This document shows, piece after piece, positions 34,494 to 43,256 of a DNA stretch of 64,000 nucleotides. Made by a program: the position numbers and the translations under genes. Source of the DNA: UBA961 sp049317525 (lineage in GTDB: Bacteria; Bacteroidota; Ignavibacteria; Kapaibacteriales; UBA961); NCBI GenBank assembly GCA_049317525.1, contig JBMOIC010000002.1:62001-126000 (forward strand), given 5' to 3'. The notes below the pieces were generated by a model. The model saw nothing but the letters and a program-made list of their open reading frames with translations. It did not search any database and was not told the DNA's origin. How positions within the stretch are numbered: the stretch's first letter is position 1; the number at the start of each line of letters is the position of its first letter.

Positions 34494-36314
34494 ATGATAC
34501 AGTGTATTTTAGCATTTCTCTTGTGTTTTACATGTCAACTTCAAGCGCAAAAAGTTAATAATGATGAAGTATACACATTAGCAATTAGTTATGAGAAATC
34601 TGGAGATACCAAAAATGCCGCGCGTGTATATCAGGAATTATATGCTAAGGATAATACTAATAGTAATTATCTATACGGCGTTTCTAGAACTCTACAAAGT
34701 TTACAAAGATTTCCAGAATTACTACCAATTATAGAAGAGTTTACAATTCGATTTCCAACAATAGAACACTTTTCTTTATGTTCATTTATTGCTAAAAAAT
34801 CAGGTTTTACTGAAAAAAGCAATACATATTGGGAGCAATCTTTACAATTAGTGTCCAAACTTCCCAATGATATAGTAAAAGATAATGCAATTCGATTAAT
34901 TGGAAAGTATCAAACAGATGCGCAATCAGGTAATAATGCAATTCTAACCTATAAAAAAGGAAAAGAGCTACTTAAGAATCAACTAGGATTATATTCAGAT
35001 GAATTATCGCAATTATATGCTTTAATCAAAGATTATGAATCTGGCACAAAAGAGGTATTAGAACTATTCTCACTTAATCAAAATTATGCTTTAGTTCAGG
35101 GTAGGCTTTCTGCATATTTAACCACAATTGAATCAATCGAACATATAGACAAACAACTTTCTAAACAGGCTGAATTACAACATTCATATGCATTATATAA
35201 ATTATATCAGTGGTTTTTAAGGGAAACAAAACAATATGATAAAGCTTTGTCTTTGGTGAAGATAACTGAGAAATTATTTGGTTCAAAAGGAAGAGACATA
35301 GCAGATTTTGCTGATTTATGTAATAAAGATGGCATATTAGATATTGCAAATGAAGCATATTCTTTGTTGATAGATCTAGGTAAATCTTCACCATTTTATT
35401 CAAAAGCAATTTTTGGTTATGCTACTGTTTTAGAGCAAAAATTAAATATTCTTAAAAAAACATTTCCAGATTCTATCCCAAAAGATGATATACATTATAT
35501 TATAAGTAAATATGATGATATTGCACAATCATCACCCAATACAGCCATTGCAAGTGAATGTCTTTTTAGAAAATCTCAATTACAAAGTAATTTTTTGGAT
35601 GACAATGTTTCTGCAAAAAAAACATTAGAACTGATTATCCAACGATATACTCATCATTCGATTTCAGTGTTGGCTGCTAATGAACTTGCATTATTACTGA
35701 TTAAAGACAATGATAGTACTGAAGCAAAAAAGATACTTCTACATAATATCACAAAAGCATCTCTTAATCCAAAAGAAACCGATAGATCTCAGTTTATTTT
35801 AGCTGAGATGATGTATTTTGAAGGCAATATAGATTCTGCTATTGTGTTTTTATTACCAATTTCAGGAAAACCAGAATCTGATATTGCTAATGATGCTCTT
35901 GAACGATTATTGTTTATTGAAGAGAACAAACAATATGTATCAGACTTAATCATCTTTGCAAAAGCAGAGCATTATGAAAGAATGAGGAAATATTCTGAAG
36001 CTTTACCAGAATTTAAGAAGATTACTGCCGAAGGAGATTTATCAGAATTAAGTCAAATTAAAATTGCTGAAGTTTATTCAAAATTGAAAAATATCAATAA
36101 AGCAATTGAGGAATATTCCAGGTTTTTGACACTGTATCCAGAAAGTATTCGAACTGATAAAGTATTGTATACAATTGGAGAGATGAATATTCTTCAAGGG
36201 GAAAAAGAAAAGGCTATCATATCATTTACTGATATTTTGATTAGATATCCTAATTCTATGTATGTAAAAAAATCGAGAGAAATCATCCGTAAACTAAGAG
36301 GTGATGTACATTAA
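34494..36314 (+). CDS. Secreted TPR-repeat protein
   Basis: This 606-residue protein has a signal peptide ending CQLQAQ. TPR units start at VYTLAISYEKSGDTKNAARV and continue to ITFTDILIRYPNS-like YbgF-type repeats near the end. No catalytic motif is seen. It closes the five-gene cluster and its TAA lies on a palindromic TTAA that also supplies the stop of the converging pssA. Confidence 0.8.
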   Translation: MIQCILAFLLCFTCQLQAQKVNNDEVYTLAISYEKSGDTKNAARVYQELYAKDNTNSNYLYGVSRTLQSLQRFPELLPIIEEFTIRFPTIEHFSLCSFIAKKSGFTEKSNTYWEQSLQLVSKLPNDIVKDNAIRLIGKYQTDAQSGNNAILTYKKGKELLKNQLGLYSDELSQLYALIKDYESGTKEVLELFSLNQNYALVQGRLSAYLTTIESIEHIDKQLSKQAELQHSYALYKLYQWFLRETKQYDKALSLVKITEKLFGSKGRDIADFADLCNKDGILDIANEAYSLLIDLGKSSPFYSKAIFGYATVLEQKLNILKKTFPDSIPKDDIHYIISKYDDIAQSSPNTAIASECLFRKSQLQSNFLDDNVSAKKTLELIIQRYTHHSISVLAANELALLLIKDNDSTEAKKILLHNITKASLNPKETDRSQFILAEMMYFEGNIDSAIVFLLPISGKPESDIANDALERLLFIEENKQYVSDLIIFAKAEHYERMRKYSEALPEFKKITAEGDLSELSQIKIAEVYSKLKNINKAIEEYSRFLTLYPESIRTDKVLYTIGEMNILQGEKEKAIISFTDILIRYPNSMYVKKSREIIRKLRGDVH

Positions 36315-37075
36315 TCGAAAGGATTTTCATCTGGATCTTCTAGTGTATCTCTTTCATGATAAGTAGATCTTTCTGAAAATATAGAATGGATATATCTGAT
36401 TCCCCCAACAACAAGATACAATAACATACTGGGGAAAATCAAAGCCCCTTTACTGAGGAAAGAGCCAATAAAACCAGAGAATACAAGCAATGAAAATATT
36501 GGACGAGATTTTAGTAAGGAAATGCTTGGTCTTGGGAGATTATCATACTTTATTGTACTTATCATTGCTAAAGAAACTATTGCAATAATAACTGTAGTGC
36601 TAATTACAGTATAATCATCGGGAATAATATGTAATGGCAAAAAGAAAACAATATATGAAACTAAAGTAACAGCACTTGCCGGAATTGGCATTCCACTAAA
36701 AAACAACTTATCCTCAAAACCTTTAAGCTGAACATTAAATCTTGCTAGCCGATAAACACCTGCTAAAACAGGTAATGAAGCAATAAGAACACCTGTAGAA
36801 TTCCATTCATACATCATACTTTTATATAACATAAATGAAGGGGCTAATCCAAAGGAAACAGCATCACATAATGAGTCTAATTCAACTCCTAATTCACTTG
36901 TTGATTTGGTTAACCTAGCCATCATTCCATCTAAAGCATCAAATATTCCAGCGATAAAGATACATATTGCAGCCCTATCATAATTACCATCGGAAATATG
37001 AATAATTGCAGTAAAACCTGAGAACAAATTAGCTAAGGTAAATAAATTTGGAATGATTGAACGTGTAATTCTCAT
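36311..37075 (-). CDS. pssA: CDP-diacylglycerol--serine O-phosphatidyltransferase
   Basis: This 254-residue membrane protein has the CDP-alcohol signature with the PssA-type ending: DALDGMMARL, ELGVELDSLCDAVSFGLAPS. The last part, DSLCDAVSFG, distinguishes PssA from PgsA. It makes phosphatidylserine, the precursor of phosphatidylethanolamine; no Psd decarboxylase gene is in the window. About seven hydrophobic segments follow. It lies 12 bases downstream of coaE. Its stop shares TTAA with the opposite-strand TPR gene. Confidence 0.93.
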   Translation of the reverse strand: MRITRSIIPNLFTLANLFSGFTAIIHISDGNYDRAAICIFIAGIFDALDGMMARLTKSTSELGVELDSLCDAVSFGLAPSFMLYKSMMYEWNSTGVLIASLPVLAGVYRLARFNVQLKGFEDKLFFSGMPIPASAVTLVSYIVFFLPLHIIPDDYTVISTTVIIAIVSLAMISTIKYDNLPRPSISLLKSRPIFSLLVFSGFIGSFLSKGALIFPSMLLYLVVGGIRYIHSIFSERSTYHERDTLEDPDENPFD

Positions 37076-37087
37076 AGAAAAATGTGC

Positions 37088-37762
37088 TTATTCTTCATGT
37101 TTATTATTTGGAAGAAAGGGTATAAATGAAAGAAGAAAATTAACAGATTGTTCAAGATCATGAAAAGAACCATTATTATCAATAATAAAGTCTGCTTTAT
37201 TGATAAGCTCTTGATCATCAATTTGATGCTTCATTCTTCTTAGAATATCTTGTTCTGATAAATGACTTCTTTCTTGAACTCTGGCAACTTTATTTTTTTG
37301 ATCTGCTACAATGCCAACAATATAATCAAAACCATATTCTAAACCAGCCTCATACAAAAGTGCCATATCAATACAAATCATCTCAGCTCCTTGCTCGGCT
37401 GCTTTTAAAGCATCATTGAATAGTCTTTCTAACAAGGGTGGATGAACAATTTCATTTAGTTCTTTTAAAAGATGGGTATTTCCTTCTGCAAATACAATAG
37501 AAGCAATAAAAGAAAAATCAATTTCACCATTTTCTACAATTGATTCTTTACCAAAAGTTGAAAGTAATTTAGATTGAATGTCTGTATTCTGCTGCATAAT
37601 CTCTTTTGCAAGATTATCAGCATGTAATACAATATGTCCAGCTTTTGCAAACAAAGTACCTACAGTGCTTTTACCAGATCCAATCCCACCAGTAATCCCT
37701 ATCAATAAAGGTTCGGAATTCTCTTCGGTTAAGTCATTTTCATCTATTATTGTGTCTATCAT
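37088..37762 (-). CDS. coaE: Dephospho-CoA kinase
   Basis: This 224-residue kinase performs the last step of coenzyme A synthesis. It has the P-loop GGIGSGKST (residues 25-33), then ADNLAKEIM, FSFIASIVF, and the LID-type region RVQERSHLSEQDILRRM. A 17-residue acidic N-terminal extension (IDTIIDENDLTEENSE) precedes the usual LIGITGG start. It is upstream of pssA in the same operon and divergent to the E2 gene. Confidence 0.94.
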   Translation of the reverse strand: MIDTIIDENDLTEENSEPLLIGITGGIGSGKSTVGTLFAKAGHIVLHADNLAKEIMQQNTDIQSKLLSTFGKESIVENGEIDFSFIASIVFAEGNTHLLKELNEIVHPPLLERLFNDALKAAEQGAEMICIDMALLYEAGLEYGFDYIVGIVADQKNKVARVQERSHLSEQDILRRMKHQIDDQELINKADFIIDNNGSFHDLEQSVNFLLSFIPFLPNNKHEE

Positions 37763-37855
37763 ATACGATGGAATTGATTTCTAGTAAGAAATATTTCTTT
37801 ACTATTTATCTGATTATCATTTCTCACATTGGTAAATCTACGAAATTTCGCTAAT

Positions 37856-37888
37856 TTTGTTTACATGTTATTAATGTGATTCTATTTG
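37856..37888 (+). promoter_or_regulatory. Candidate promoter of the E2 gene
   Basis: TTTG (37856-37859) is followed after 21 bases by TCTATTTG (37881-37888), one mismatch from TAnnTTTG. The downstream leader has a clear Shine-Dalgarno TAAGGAG (37901-37907) eight bases before the ATG at 37916. The spacing is the reason for the call. Confidence 0.5.
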
Positions 37889-37915
37889 ATAAATACCGTG
37901 TAAGGAGTACATTAG

Positions 37916-39661
37916 ATGAAAGTTGACGTCGTGATGCCAAAAATGGGCGAATCCATTCAGGAAGGCAAAATTTTGCGTTGGTTAAAAAAACCAGGCGATA
38001 ATGTTGAGCGCGACGAAATAATTTTGGAAATATCCACCGATAAAGTAGATACGGAAGTTCCATCTCCAACGGCTGGTATTCTAATTGCACTTTTAGCTCA
38101 GGAAAACGATACAGTAGAAGTTGGTTCTGTGATTGCTCAATTAGAAACTGAATCTTCAGCTGCTATTGTCCATTCAACTCCTGCTTCAGTTATAGAGAAG
38201 CCTATAGTTCCAGAACCTTCAAAAGTAGATGAAAAACCTATTATTGAAATTTCTGTACCTACTCCAAGCATGATTCCTTTAAATAACTCAGGAAATGTTA
38301 CTGAAGTTGTGATGCCAAAAATGGGTGAATCTATTCAGGAAGGAAAAGTATTACGTTGGTTAAAAAAGCCAGGTGATACTATTGAAAGAGATGAGATTTT
38401 ATTAGAAATATCAACTGATAAAGTTGATACTGAGGTACCATCTCCAGTTGCCGGCACTTTATCAGAGTTAAAAGCTCAAGAAGGTGATACTGTAGAAGTT
38501 GGAACAGTGATTGCGCTCATTTCTTCTGGCAAAGTTACTGTGAGCAATCAATCCAATCCTATAGTTGCAGTTGCAGTACCTGTTCAAGCACCAATCATAG
38601 CACATCAATCACCAATCGTTCATGCTGTAGAAGTGCCTACACCTATAGTTGATATACCTAGACAAAGTGGCTCTCGATTTTATTCTCCATTAGTTCGTTC
38701 AATTGCAGAAGTAGAAAAAGTAAGTCTGCAGGAATTAGAATTAATTAAAGGAAGTGGACTTGAAGGCAGAGTTACTAAAGCTGATATTTTACTGCATATT
38801 GCCAATAGATCTTCTGGAACTTCAGTTATTCAAAACACTGTAGTTGTTCCACCTGCTCCAATGCCTATTGCAACTACTATACAGCAAAGTGCTCCCGTTC
38901 CTGCTAAGATATCAGCACCAGTTCAAGTATCTGGTAAGAATTGGGGTAATGATGTTGAAATCATTCCTATGGATAGAGTCAGACAGATCATCGCTGATCA
39001 TATGATAAAATCGAAACAAACATCTCCACATGTTACAAGTGTAGGAGAAGCTGATATCACTCAATTAGTTCATTTTAGAGAAAAAAATAAATCTGCCTTT
39101 GAAAAGAGTGAAGGATTCAAATTAACATTAACTCCATTTTTTGTAAAAGCAATTGTGGATGCGGTTAAAAAGTATCCTCTTATTAATGTAAGCGTTGATG
39201 GCACCAATATTATTCGTCATAAAAAAGTAAATCTTAGCTTTGCTACAATATTACCTGATGGGAATTTAATTGTTCCTGTAATAAAAGGTTCTGATACCAT
39301 GAATCTTTCTGGTATTTCTCGTTCGATTAATGATTTAGCACAAAGAGCTCGTACTAAAAAATTATCACCTGATGAGATTACTGGTGGAACGATTTCTATG
39401 ACAAATATGGGTGCATGGGGCTCCTTATTCGGTACTCCAGTAATTAATCAACCACAAACCGCTATCATCGGTATATATGCGGTTCAAAAGCGTCCTGTTG
39501 TGGTAGAAGTTAATGGAGAAGACATGATAGCTATACGTCATATGTTATATATATCAATTACATATGATCATAGAGTGATAGATGGCGTATTGGCATCCTC
39601 TTGTTTAAAAGAGATTTGCCAAGGTTTAAATAAAATGAATGCGTCTACAATAGATTTATAA
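37916..39661 (+). CDS. 2-oxo acid dehydrogenase E2 (dihydrolipoamide acyltransferase) with two lipoyl domains
   Basis: This 581-residue protein is the core acyltransferase of a 2-oxoacid dehydrogenase complex. Two lipoyl domains lie at residues 5-77 and 131-203, with lipoylated lysines K43 and K169 in STDKVDTEV. Each is followed by a Pro/Val/Ile-rich linker. The peripheral subunit-binding domain is at about 255-295 (FYSPLVRSIAEVEKVSLQEL). The catalytic domain has the HxxxDG motif H552-D556-G557 (DHRVIDG). No E1 or E3 subunit gene is nearby, so pyruvate, 2-oxoglutarate or branched-chain specificity cannot be decided. A terminator follows immediately. Confidence 0.92.
   Translation: MKVDVVMPKMGESIQEGKILRWLKKPGDNVERDEIILEISTDKVDTEVPSPTAGILIALLAQENDTVEVGSVIAQLETESSAAIVHSTPASVIEKPIVPEPSKVDEKPIIEISVPTPSMIPLNNSGNVTEVVMPKMGESIQEGKVLRWLKKPGDTIERDEILLEISTDKVDTEVPSPVAGTLSELKAQEGDTVEVGTVIALISSGKVTVSNQSNPIVAVAVPVQAPIIAHQSPIVHAVEVPTPIVDIPRQSGSRFYSPLVRSIAEVEKVSLQELELIKGSGLEGRVTKADILLHIANRSSGTSVIQNTVVVPPAPMPIATTIQQSAPVPAKISAPVQVSGKNWGNDVEIIPMDRVRQIIADHMIKSKQTSPHVTSVGEADITQLVHFREKNKSAFEKSEGFKLTLTPFFVKAIVDAVKKYPLINVSVDGTNIIRHKKVNLSFATILPDGNLIVPVIKGSDTMNLSGISRSINDLAQRARTKKLSPDEITGGTISMTNMGAWGSLFGTPVINQPQTAIIGIYAVQKRPVVVEVNGEDMIAIRHMLYISITYDHRVIDGVLASSCLKEICQGLNKMNASTIDL
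37928..38524 (+). repeat. Two direct lipoyl-domain repeats within the E2 gene
   Basis: The units are 37928-38146 and 38306-38524, each 219 bases with an offset of 378 bases. I count about 59 of 73 identical residues, and 45 of the first 50. Many codons differ synonymously, so the duplication is not recent. The first copy uses more G/C-ending codons, such as CGCGAC, than the second. Confidence 0.85.
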
Positions 39662-39668
39662 ATAATAT

Positions 39669-39700
39669 AAAGGCTCTCTTTTTTGATAAAGAGAGCCTTT
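39669..39700 (+). terminator. Intrinsic terminator of the E2 gene
   Basis: AAAGGCTCTC (39669-39678) and GAGAGCCTTT (39691-39700) form a perfect ten-base stem with a 12-base loop. Only a short T-run (CTTTCTT) follows the stem. It lies eight bases past the E2 stop and ends three to nine bases before the start of the next small gene. Confidence 0.75.
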
Positions 39701-39709
39701 CTTATGTAT

Positions 39710-40051
39710 ATGAAAACAATAAAACACATACATATTATAATCCTTTCTGTGATTATGGTATTATCTCAAGTGTCTGCAATAATGCATACACATGAATTTG
39801 TTTTATGTAATACAAAAATCGAAAAGATACACATATATGGTATCGAATATGCTCATGATTCAGCTAGTGTATCAAATCATGTACATTGTGCTTTATGTGA
39901 TATTTCATATAGTCCTGGTTTTTTGACAATTCATAAAAATCAAACGATTTTAGAATTTTCCTTTGTACAATATCCACATATTTCCCCTTCTCAATTCTAC
40001 TCTTTTTGTAACTTACAAAAACAATCTAGGGCACCCCCTTATACTGCTTAA
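39710..40051 (+). CDS. Small secreted His/Cys protein of the metal-receptor locus (DUF2946-like)
   Basis: The product from the ATG at 39710 has 113 residues (the ATG at 39704 would add two), with a signal peptide ending VSAIMH. It has a metal-binding look: MHTHE (H26, H28), C33 and HVHCALCD (H57, H59, C60, C63). It ends SRAPPYTA. A HxHCxxC motif with a C-terminal RAPP recalls DUF2946-like proteins near metal TonB receptors. Longer frames starting at TTG overlap the terminator and are unlikely. It is 48 bases upstream of the TonB-dependent receptor. Function is inferred from motif and location. Confidence 0.7.
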   Translation: MKTIKHIHIIILSVIMVLSQVSAIMHTHEFVLCNTKIEKIHIYGIEYAHDSASVSNHVHCALCDISYSPGFLTIHKNQTILEFSFVQYPHISPSQFYSFCNLQKQSRAPPYTA

Positions 40052-40099
40052 TTAATAGTTTAATTATTCATTAAGTAGTATACATTATTAGAGTTAAAG

Positions 40100-42475
40100 A
40101 TGTTATCACGTGCATATATATGCTTGTGGGTAATCTTATTTCTATGTTTTGCTAGTGATATTTGTGCTCAGAATATGAGAACAATATCAATTGTAACTCA
40201 AGTAGAAAAAGGATCAGCTAACAAAGCATTATCTCAGGTATCTGTGTTTATTGGTACTAAAGGTATAAGAACTGATATAAACGGATTAGGTTGGATGACT
40301 GTATCTAAAACATCCACATATTCACTTAAGGCAAGTTATCCAGGTTATGTTTTCGTTCAAGATACTTTATTACCAGGTGATGATACAACCATAACAATTG
40401 TTTTAAAAGAAATTAAACTTTATCAGACCAATAAGATCACTGTAAATGCAGATAGAAATACTGTATATGGAACAGCAACACAACAGATTAAAGTAATTTC
40501 CTCTAAAGAATTAGATGAACATAGAGGGCAAACCCTAGGTGAAAGTTTAAATGGACAACTTGGTATAACAACTATTCAAACTGGGTCTTCTATATCGAAG
40601 CCGGTATTAAGAGGTTTACATAGCCAAAGACTTTTAATATCCAATGCTGGAATTGCTCAAGAAGGTCAACAGTGGGGTGCTGAACATGCTCCTGAGATTG
40701 ATATACTATCAATAGGTTCTATACAGATTCTTAAAGGAGCAGCAGGAGTAGAATATGGCCCTGGAGCAATGGGCGGAATGATAAAAGTAGATCCTCCTGC
40801 TATGATGGATACTGCTGGGTTAAGGGGTATTATTAGTTCTAATTTGATGTCCAATAATCGACAAGGCTCTTTGTCGGGCTCAATAGATGGAGCAACTACT
40901 TTATTTAATGGAGTATTATCATTAAAAGTTCAAGGAAGTGTTCGAAAAGCAGGTGATATGGAAGCTGCTTCTTATGTATTAGGTAATACTGCATTTACAG
41001 AAAAGAATGCTTTTATTTCTACATCATATACTCATGATAATGGAATAATTATTAAGAGTAGATTTTCGACTTTTACTTCTGAATTAGGAATTTTCAAGGG
41101 AAGCCATATTTCTAATGTAAGTGATTTATTGCTTGCTATAGAAAGAGGAAAACCATTAAAAGAATATGATTTTTCATATGCTATTGCTAATCCCAAACAA
41201 AATATTGCCCATGATTTATGGGCAAATTCTATGTCAATTCCTTTGTCTGAAAATATAAATGCAGAAATAATTCATGGCTGGCAATTTAATGACAGAAAAG
41301 AATTTGATGCTCATAATTTGCGTATTCCTAAAGATTCAGTTAATGCATTAAACTCAGCATTAGCTATACCGGCTATGAAGCTTCAATTAGTAACGCAATC
41401 ACTAGATATCAAATTCAAGATACAACAACCAATTGATCATATTACTTCTACATTTGGATGTTCTATTCAGGATCAACATAATGTACGGTCAGGAAAAGTA
41501 TTATTAATCCCTGATTATACATCAGTAAATATTGGCTCTTATCTATTAGCAAATTATATAGATAAATCTATGATTTACAATGTAGGAATTCGATATGATA
41601 AGAAGAATATTGACGTTCCAGCATTAAGTACCCCAACAAGAAAAATTCAGGATACATCACTTTTATTTGATGGTTTTTCTGGTGCTGCTGGTGCTTTATG
41701 GCAATATGACACAAATATACAATGCACGATAAATATTGGAACTGCTTGGAGAGCACCACAAATAAATGAATTGTTCAGCAATGATATACATCATGGAACT
41801 GCGCAATTTGAGATTGGAGATATTAGTCTTAAAAAAGAGCAATCCTTCAGCATCGATATCAATACTATCTATAATGAACCAGATTTTCATGCTGAATGTA
41901 GTATATATTCAATGTGGTTTGATAATTATATTGTAATGTTACCAGACAAAGAATTTCCAACAGTAACTGTTAGAGGTACCTTTCCAACTTTTAGATATAC
42001 TCAAACAAAAGCTATTATCTATGGTTTAGAATTAATGGCAGAGTATCATATGAATGATTGGTCCAAAGTTACAGTTCAGACTACAATTACAAAGGGTGAT
42101 GATAAAACAAATAATTCACCATTGTTCCAAATACCAGCTAATAGATATCAGGCCAATATTCATGTACATAAGCAAGATTTTCTTTCTGTTTTTCATGATG
42201 CTTTTGCTGAATTTGCTTGTTTATTCGTAAGCACACAAGATAGATTTGCACCTAATTTAGATTATGCAAATCCACCATTGGGATATCAACTATATCATAT
42301 CTCTTTTGGTGCTACAATACATACAGGATATGATAAGTATATTTCATGCACAATGAGTGCAAATAATATATTCAATTCTGATTATAGGGATTATCTCTCC
42401 AGATATCGATATTTCTCTGCTGATCAAGGTTTTAATCTAACATTTCGATGTTCTTATTCATTTTCACTATTATAA
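40100..42475 (+). CDS. TonB-dependent receptor, probable metal (zinc/copper) type
   Basis: This 791-residue outer-membrane receptor has a signal peptide ending DICAQ. A carboxypeptidase-regulatory-like domain follows (about 28-110; VSVFIGTKGIRTDINGLGW). The plug has RGQTLGESLNGQLGI and the stretch KPVLRGLHSQRLLI followed by EGQQWGAEHAPEID, characteristic of the ZnuD-like branch. The barrel ends NIFNSDYRDYLSRYRYFS. It needs TonB/ExbBD. It is placed between a His/Cys small protein and a lipoprotein seen with such receptors. Metal identity is an inference from family resemblance. Confidence 0.88.
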   Translation: MLSRAYICLWVILFLCFASDICAQNMRTISIVTQVEKGSANKALSQVSVFIGTKGIRTDINGLGWMTVSKTSTYSLKASYPGYVFVQDTLLPGDDTTITIVLKEIKLYQTNKITVNADRNTVYGTATQQIKVISSKELDEHRGQTLGESLNGQLGITTIQTGSSISKPVLRGLHSQRLLISNAGIAQEGQQWGAEHAPEIDILSIGSIQILKGAAGVEYGPGAMGGMIKVDPPAMMDTAGLRGIISSNLMSNNRQGSLSGSIDGATTLFNGVLSLKVQGSVRKAGDMEAASYVLGNTAFTEKNAFISTSYTHDNGIIIKSRFSTFTSELGIFKGSHISNVSDLLLAIERGKPLKEYDFSYAIANPKQNIAHDLWANSMSIPLSENINAEIIHGWQFNDRKEFDAHNLRIPKDSVNALNSALAIPAMKLQLVTQSLDIKFKIQQPIDHITSTFGCSIQDQHNVRSGKVLLIPDYTSVNIGSYLLANYIDKSMIYNVGIRYDKKNIDVPALSTPTRKIQDTSLLFDGFSGAAGALWQYDTNIQCTINIGTAWRAPQINELFSNDIHHGTAQFEIGDISLKKEQSFSIDINTIYNEPDFHAECSIYSMWFDNYIVMLPDKEFPTVTVRGTFPTFRYTQTKAIIYGLELMAEYHMNDWSKVTVQTTITKGDDKTNNSPLFQIPANRYQANIHVHKQDFLSVFHDAFAEFACLFVSTQDRFAPNLDYANPPLGYQLYHISFGATIHTGYDKYISCTMSANNIFNSDYRDYLSRYRYFSADQGFNLTFRCSYSFSLL

Positions 42476-42490
42476 AAAAAGGATACAATT

Positions 42491-43054
42491 ATGAAATATC
42501 TTAGAATGAGCATATATATATTCTCACTATGTTTAGTACAGTTTTTATTTTCATCTTGCAAAGAGACAGATCCTGTTAAACCACCAGTTAATGAGCATGA
42601 TTATGCTACTGATGTAATTATTACATTAGTGAATGAAAGTGACACTATAATTTCGACTTGGAGTGATTTAGATGGTCCTGGAGGTAATAATCCTACTATA
42701 TCTGATACTTTACGATTAGCAAAAGGAAAAAAATATAATGGATCTATCACATTGTATAATAAATCCAAAAATCCGATAGAAAATATTACCGATGAAATTA
42801 TTGAATTAGCAGATGAGCATCAGTTCTTTTATACACCATCGTCAACAATAAATTCACTTATTGTTTCAATTTTAGATAAAGATTCTAAAAATTTACCAAT
42901 AGGTTTATTATTTACAATAGATTCACCTATATCAAATCAAGGTATTGGTTTGTTAAATGTTGTATTATCACATTATGATGATTCGCCCAAAGATGGAATT
43001 AACAGAAGCGCAGAAACTGATATAGAAATAGACTTTCCAATATCTTTACGATAA
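42491..43054 (+). CDS. Lipoprotein partner of the metal-type TonB receptor
   Basis: This 187-residue lipoprotein has lipobox LFSSC near residue 23. The body TTWSDLDGPGGNN-like (read as WSDLDGPGGNNPTISDTL) plus NITDEIIELADEHQFFY matches a family I recall immediately downstream of ZnuD-like receptors in Bacteroidota, often with a glutamate-rich region and HQFFY/HQVFY. Those acidic residues suggest metal binding. The Shine-Dalgarno AAGGATA is present. It ends before a hairpin. Likely periplasmic or outer-membrane, with a possible capture or plug role. Confidence 0.72.
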   Translation: MKYLRMSIYIFSLCLVQFLFSSCKETDPVKPPVNEHDYATDVIITLVNESDTIISTWSDLDGPGGNNPTISDTLRLAKGKKYNGSITLYNKSKNPIENITDEIIELADEHQFFYTPSSTINSLIVSILDKDSKNLPIGLLFTIDSPISNQGIGLLNVVLSHYDDSPKDGINRSAETDIEIDFPISLR

Positions 43055-43146
43055 GAATTTATAGTTATACGCATATACATTTATGAGAAAGTCGATATCT
43101 GGAGAGATAATCTACATTGTAAGTTTCATATAATGTCAAATAAAGA

Positions 43147-43196
43147 AGTTAACTGTAGATATGCTAAGTGATATGTACAGTTAACTACTTTTCTTT
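43147..43196 (+). terminator. Terminator-like hairpin after the TonB receptor operon
   Basis: AGTTAACTGTA (43147-43157) and TACAGTTAACT (43176-43186) are a perfect 11-base inverted repeat with an 18-base loop that has further ATAT/ATAT pairing. ACTTTTCTTT follows. It lies 90 bases past the lipoprotein stop. Confidence 0.6.
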
Positions 43197-43225
43197 GGTA
43201 AATTCACATCGTACTCGTAACATTG
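43194..43225 (+). promoter_or_regulatory. Candidate promoter of the TPR-mdh genes
   Basis: TTTG (43194-43197) and TAACATTG (43218-43225) are spaced 20 bases apart; the second has one mismatch to TAnnTTTG. The ATG of the TPR gene is 32 bases further on. The -33 element coincides with the end of the upstream hairpin's T-run. Confidence 0.45.
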
Positions 43226-43256
43226 CAACAATAATAACCCTTTATTATCCTTAAAA

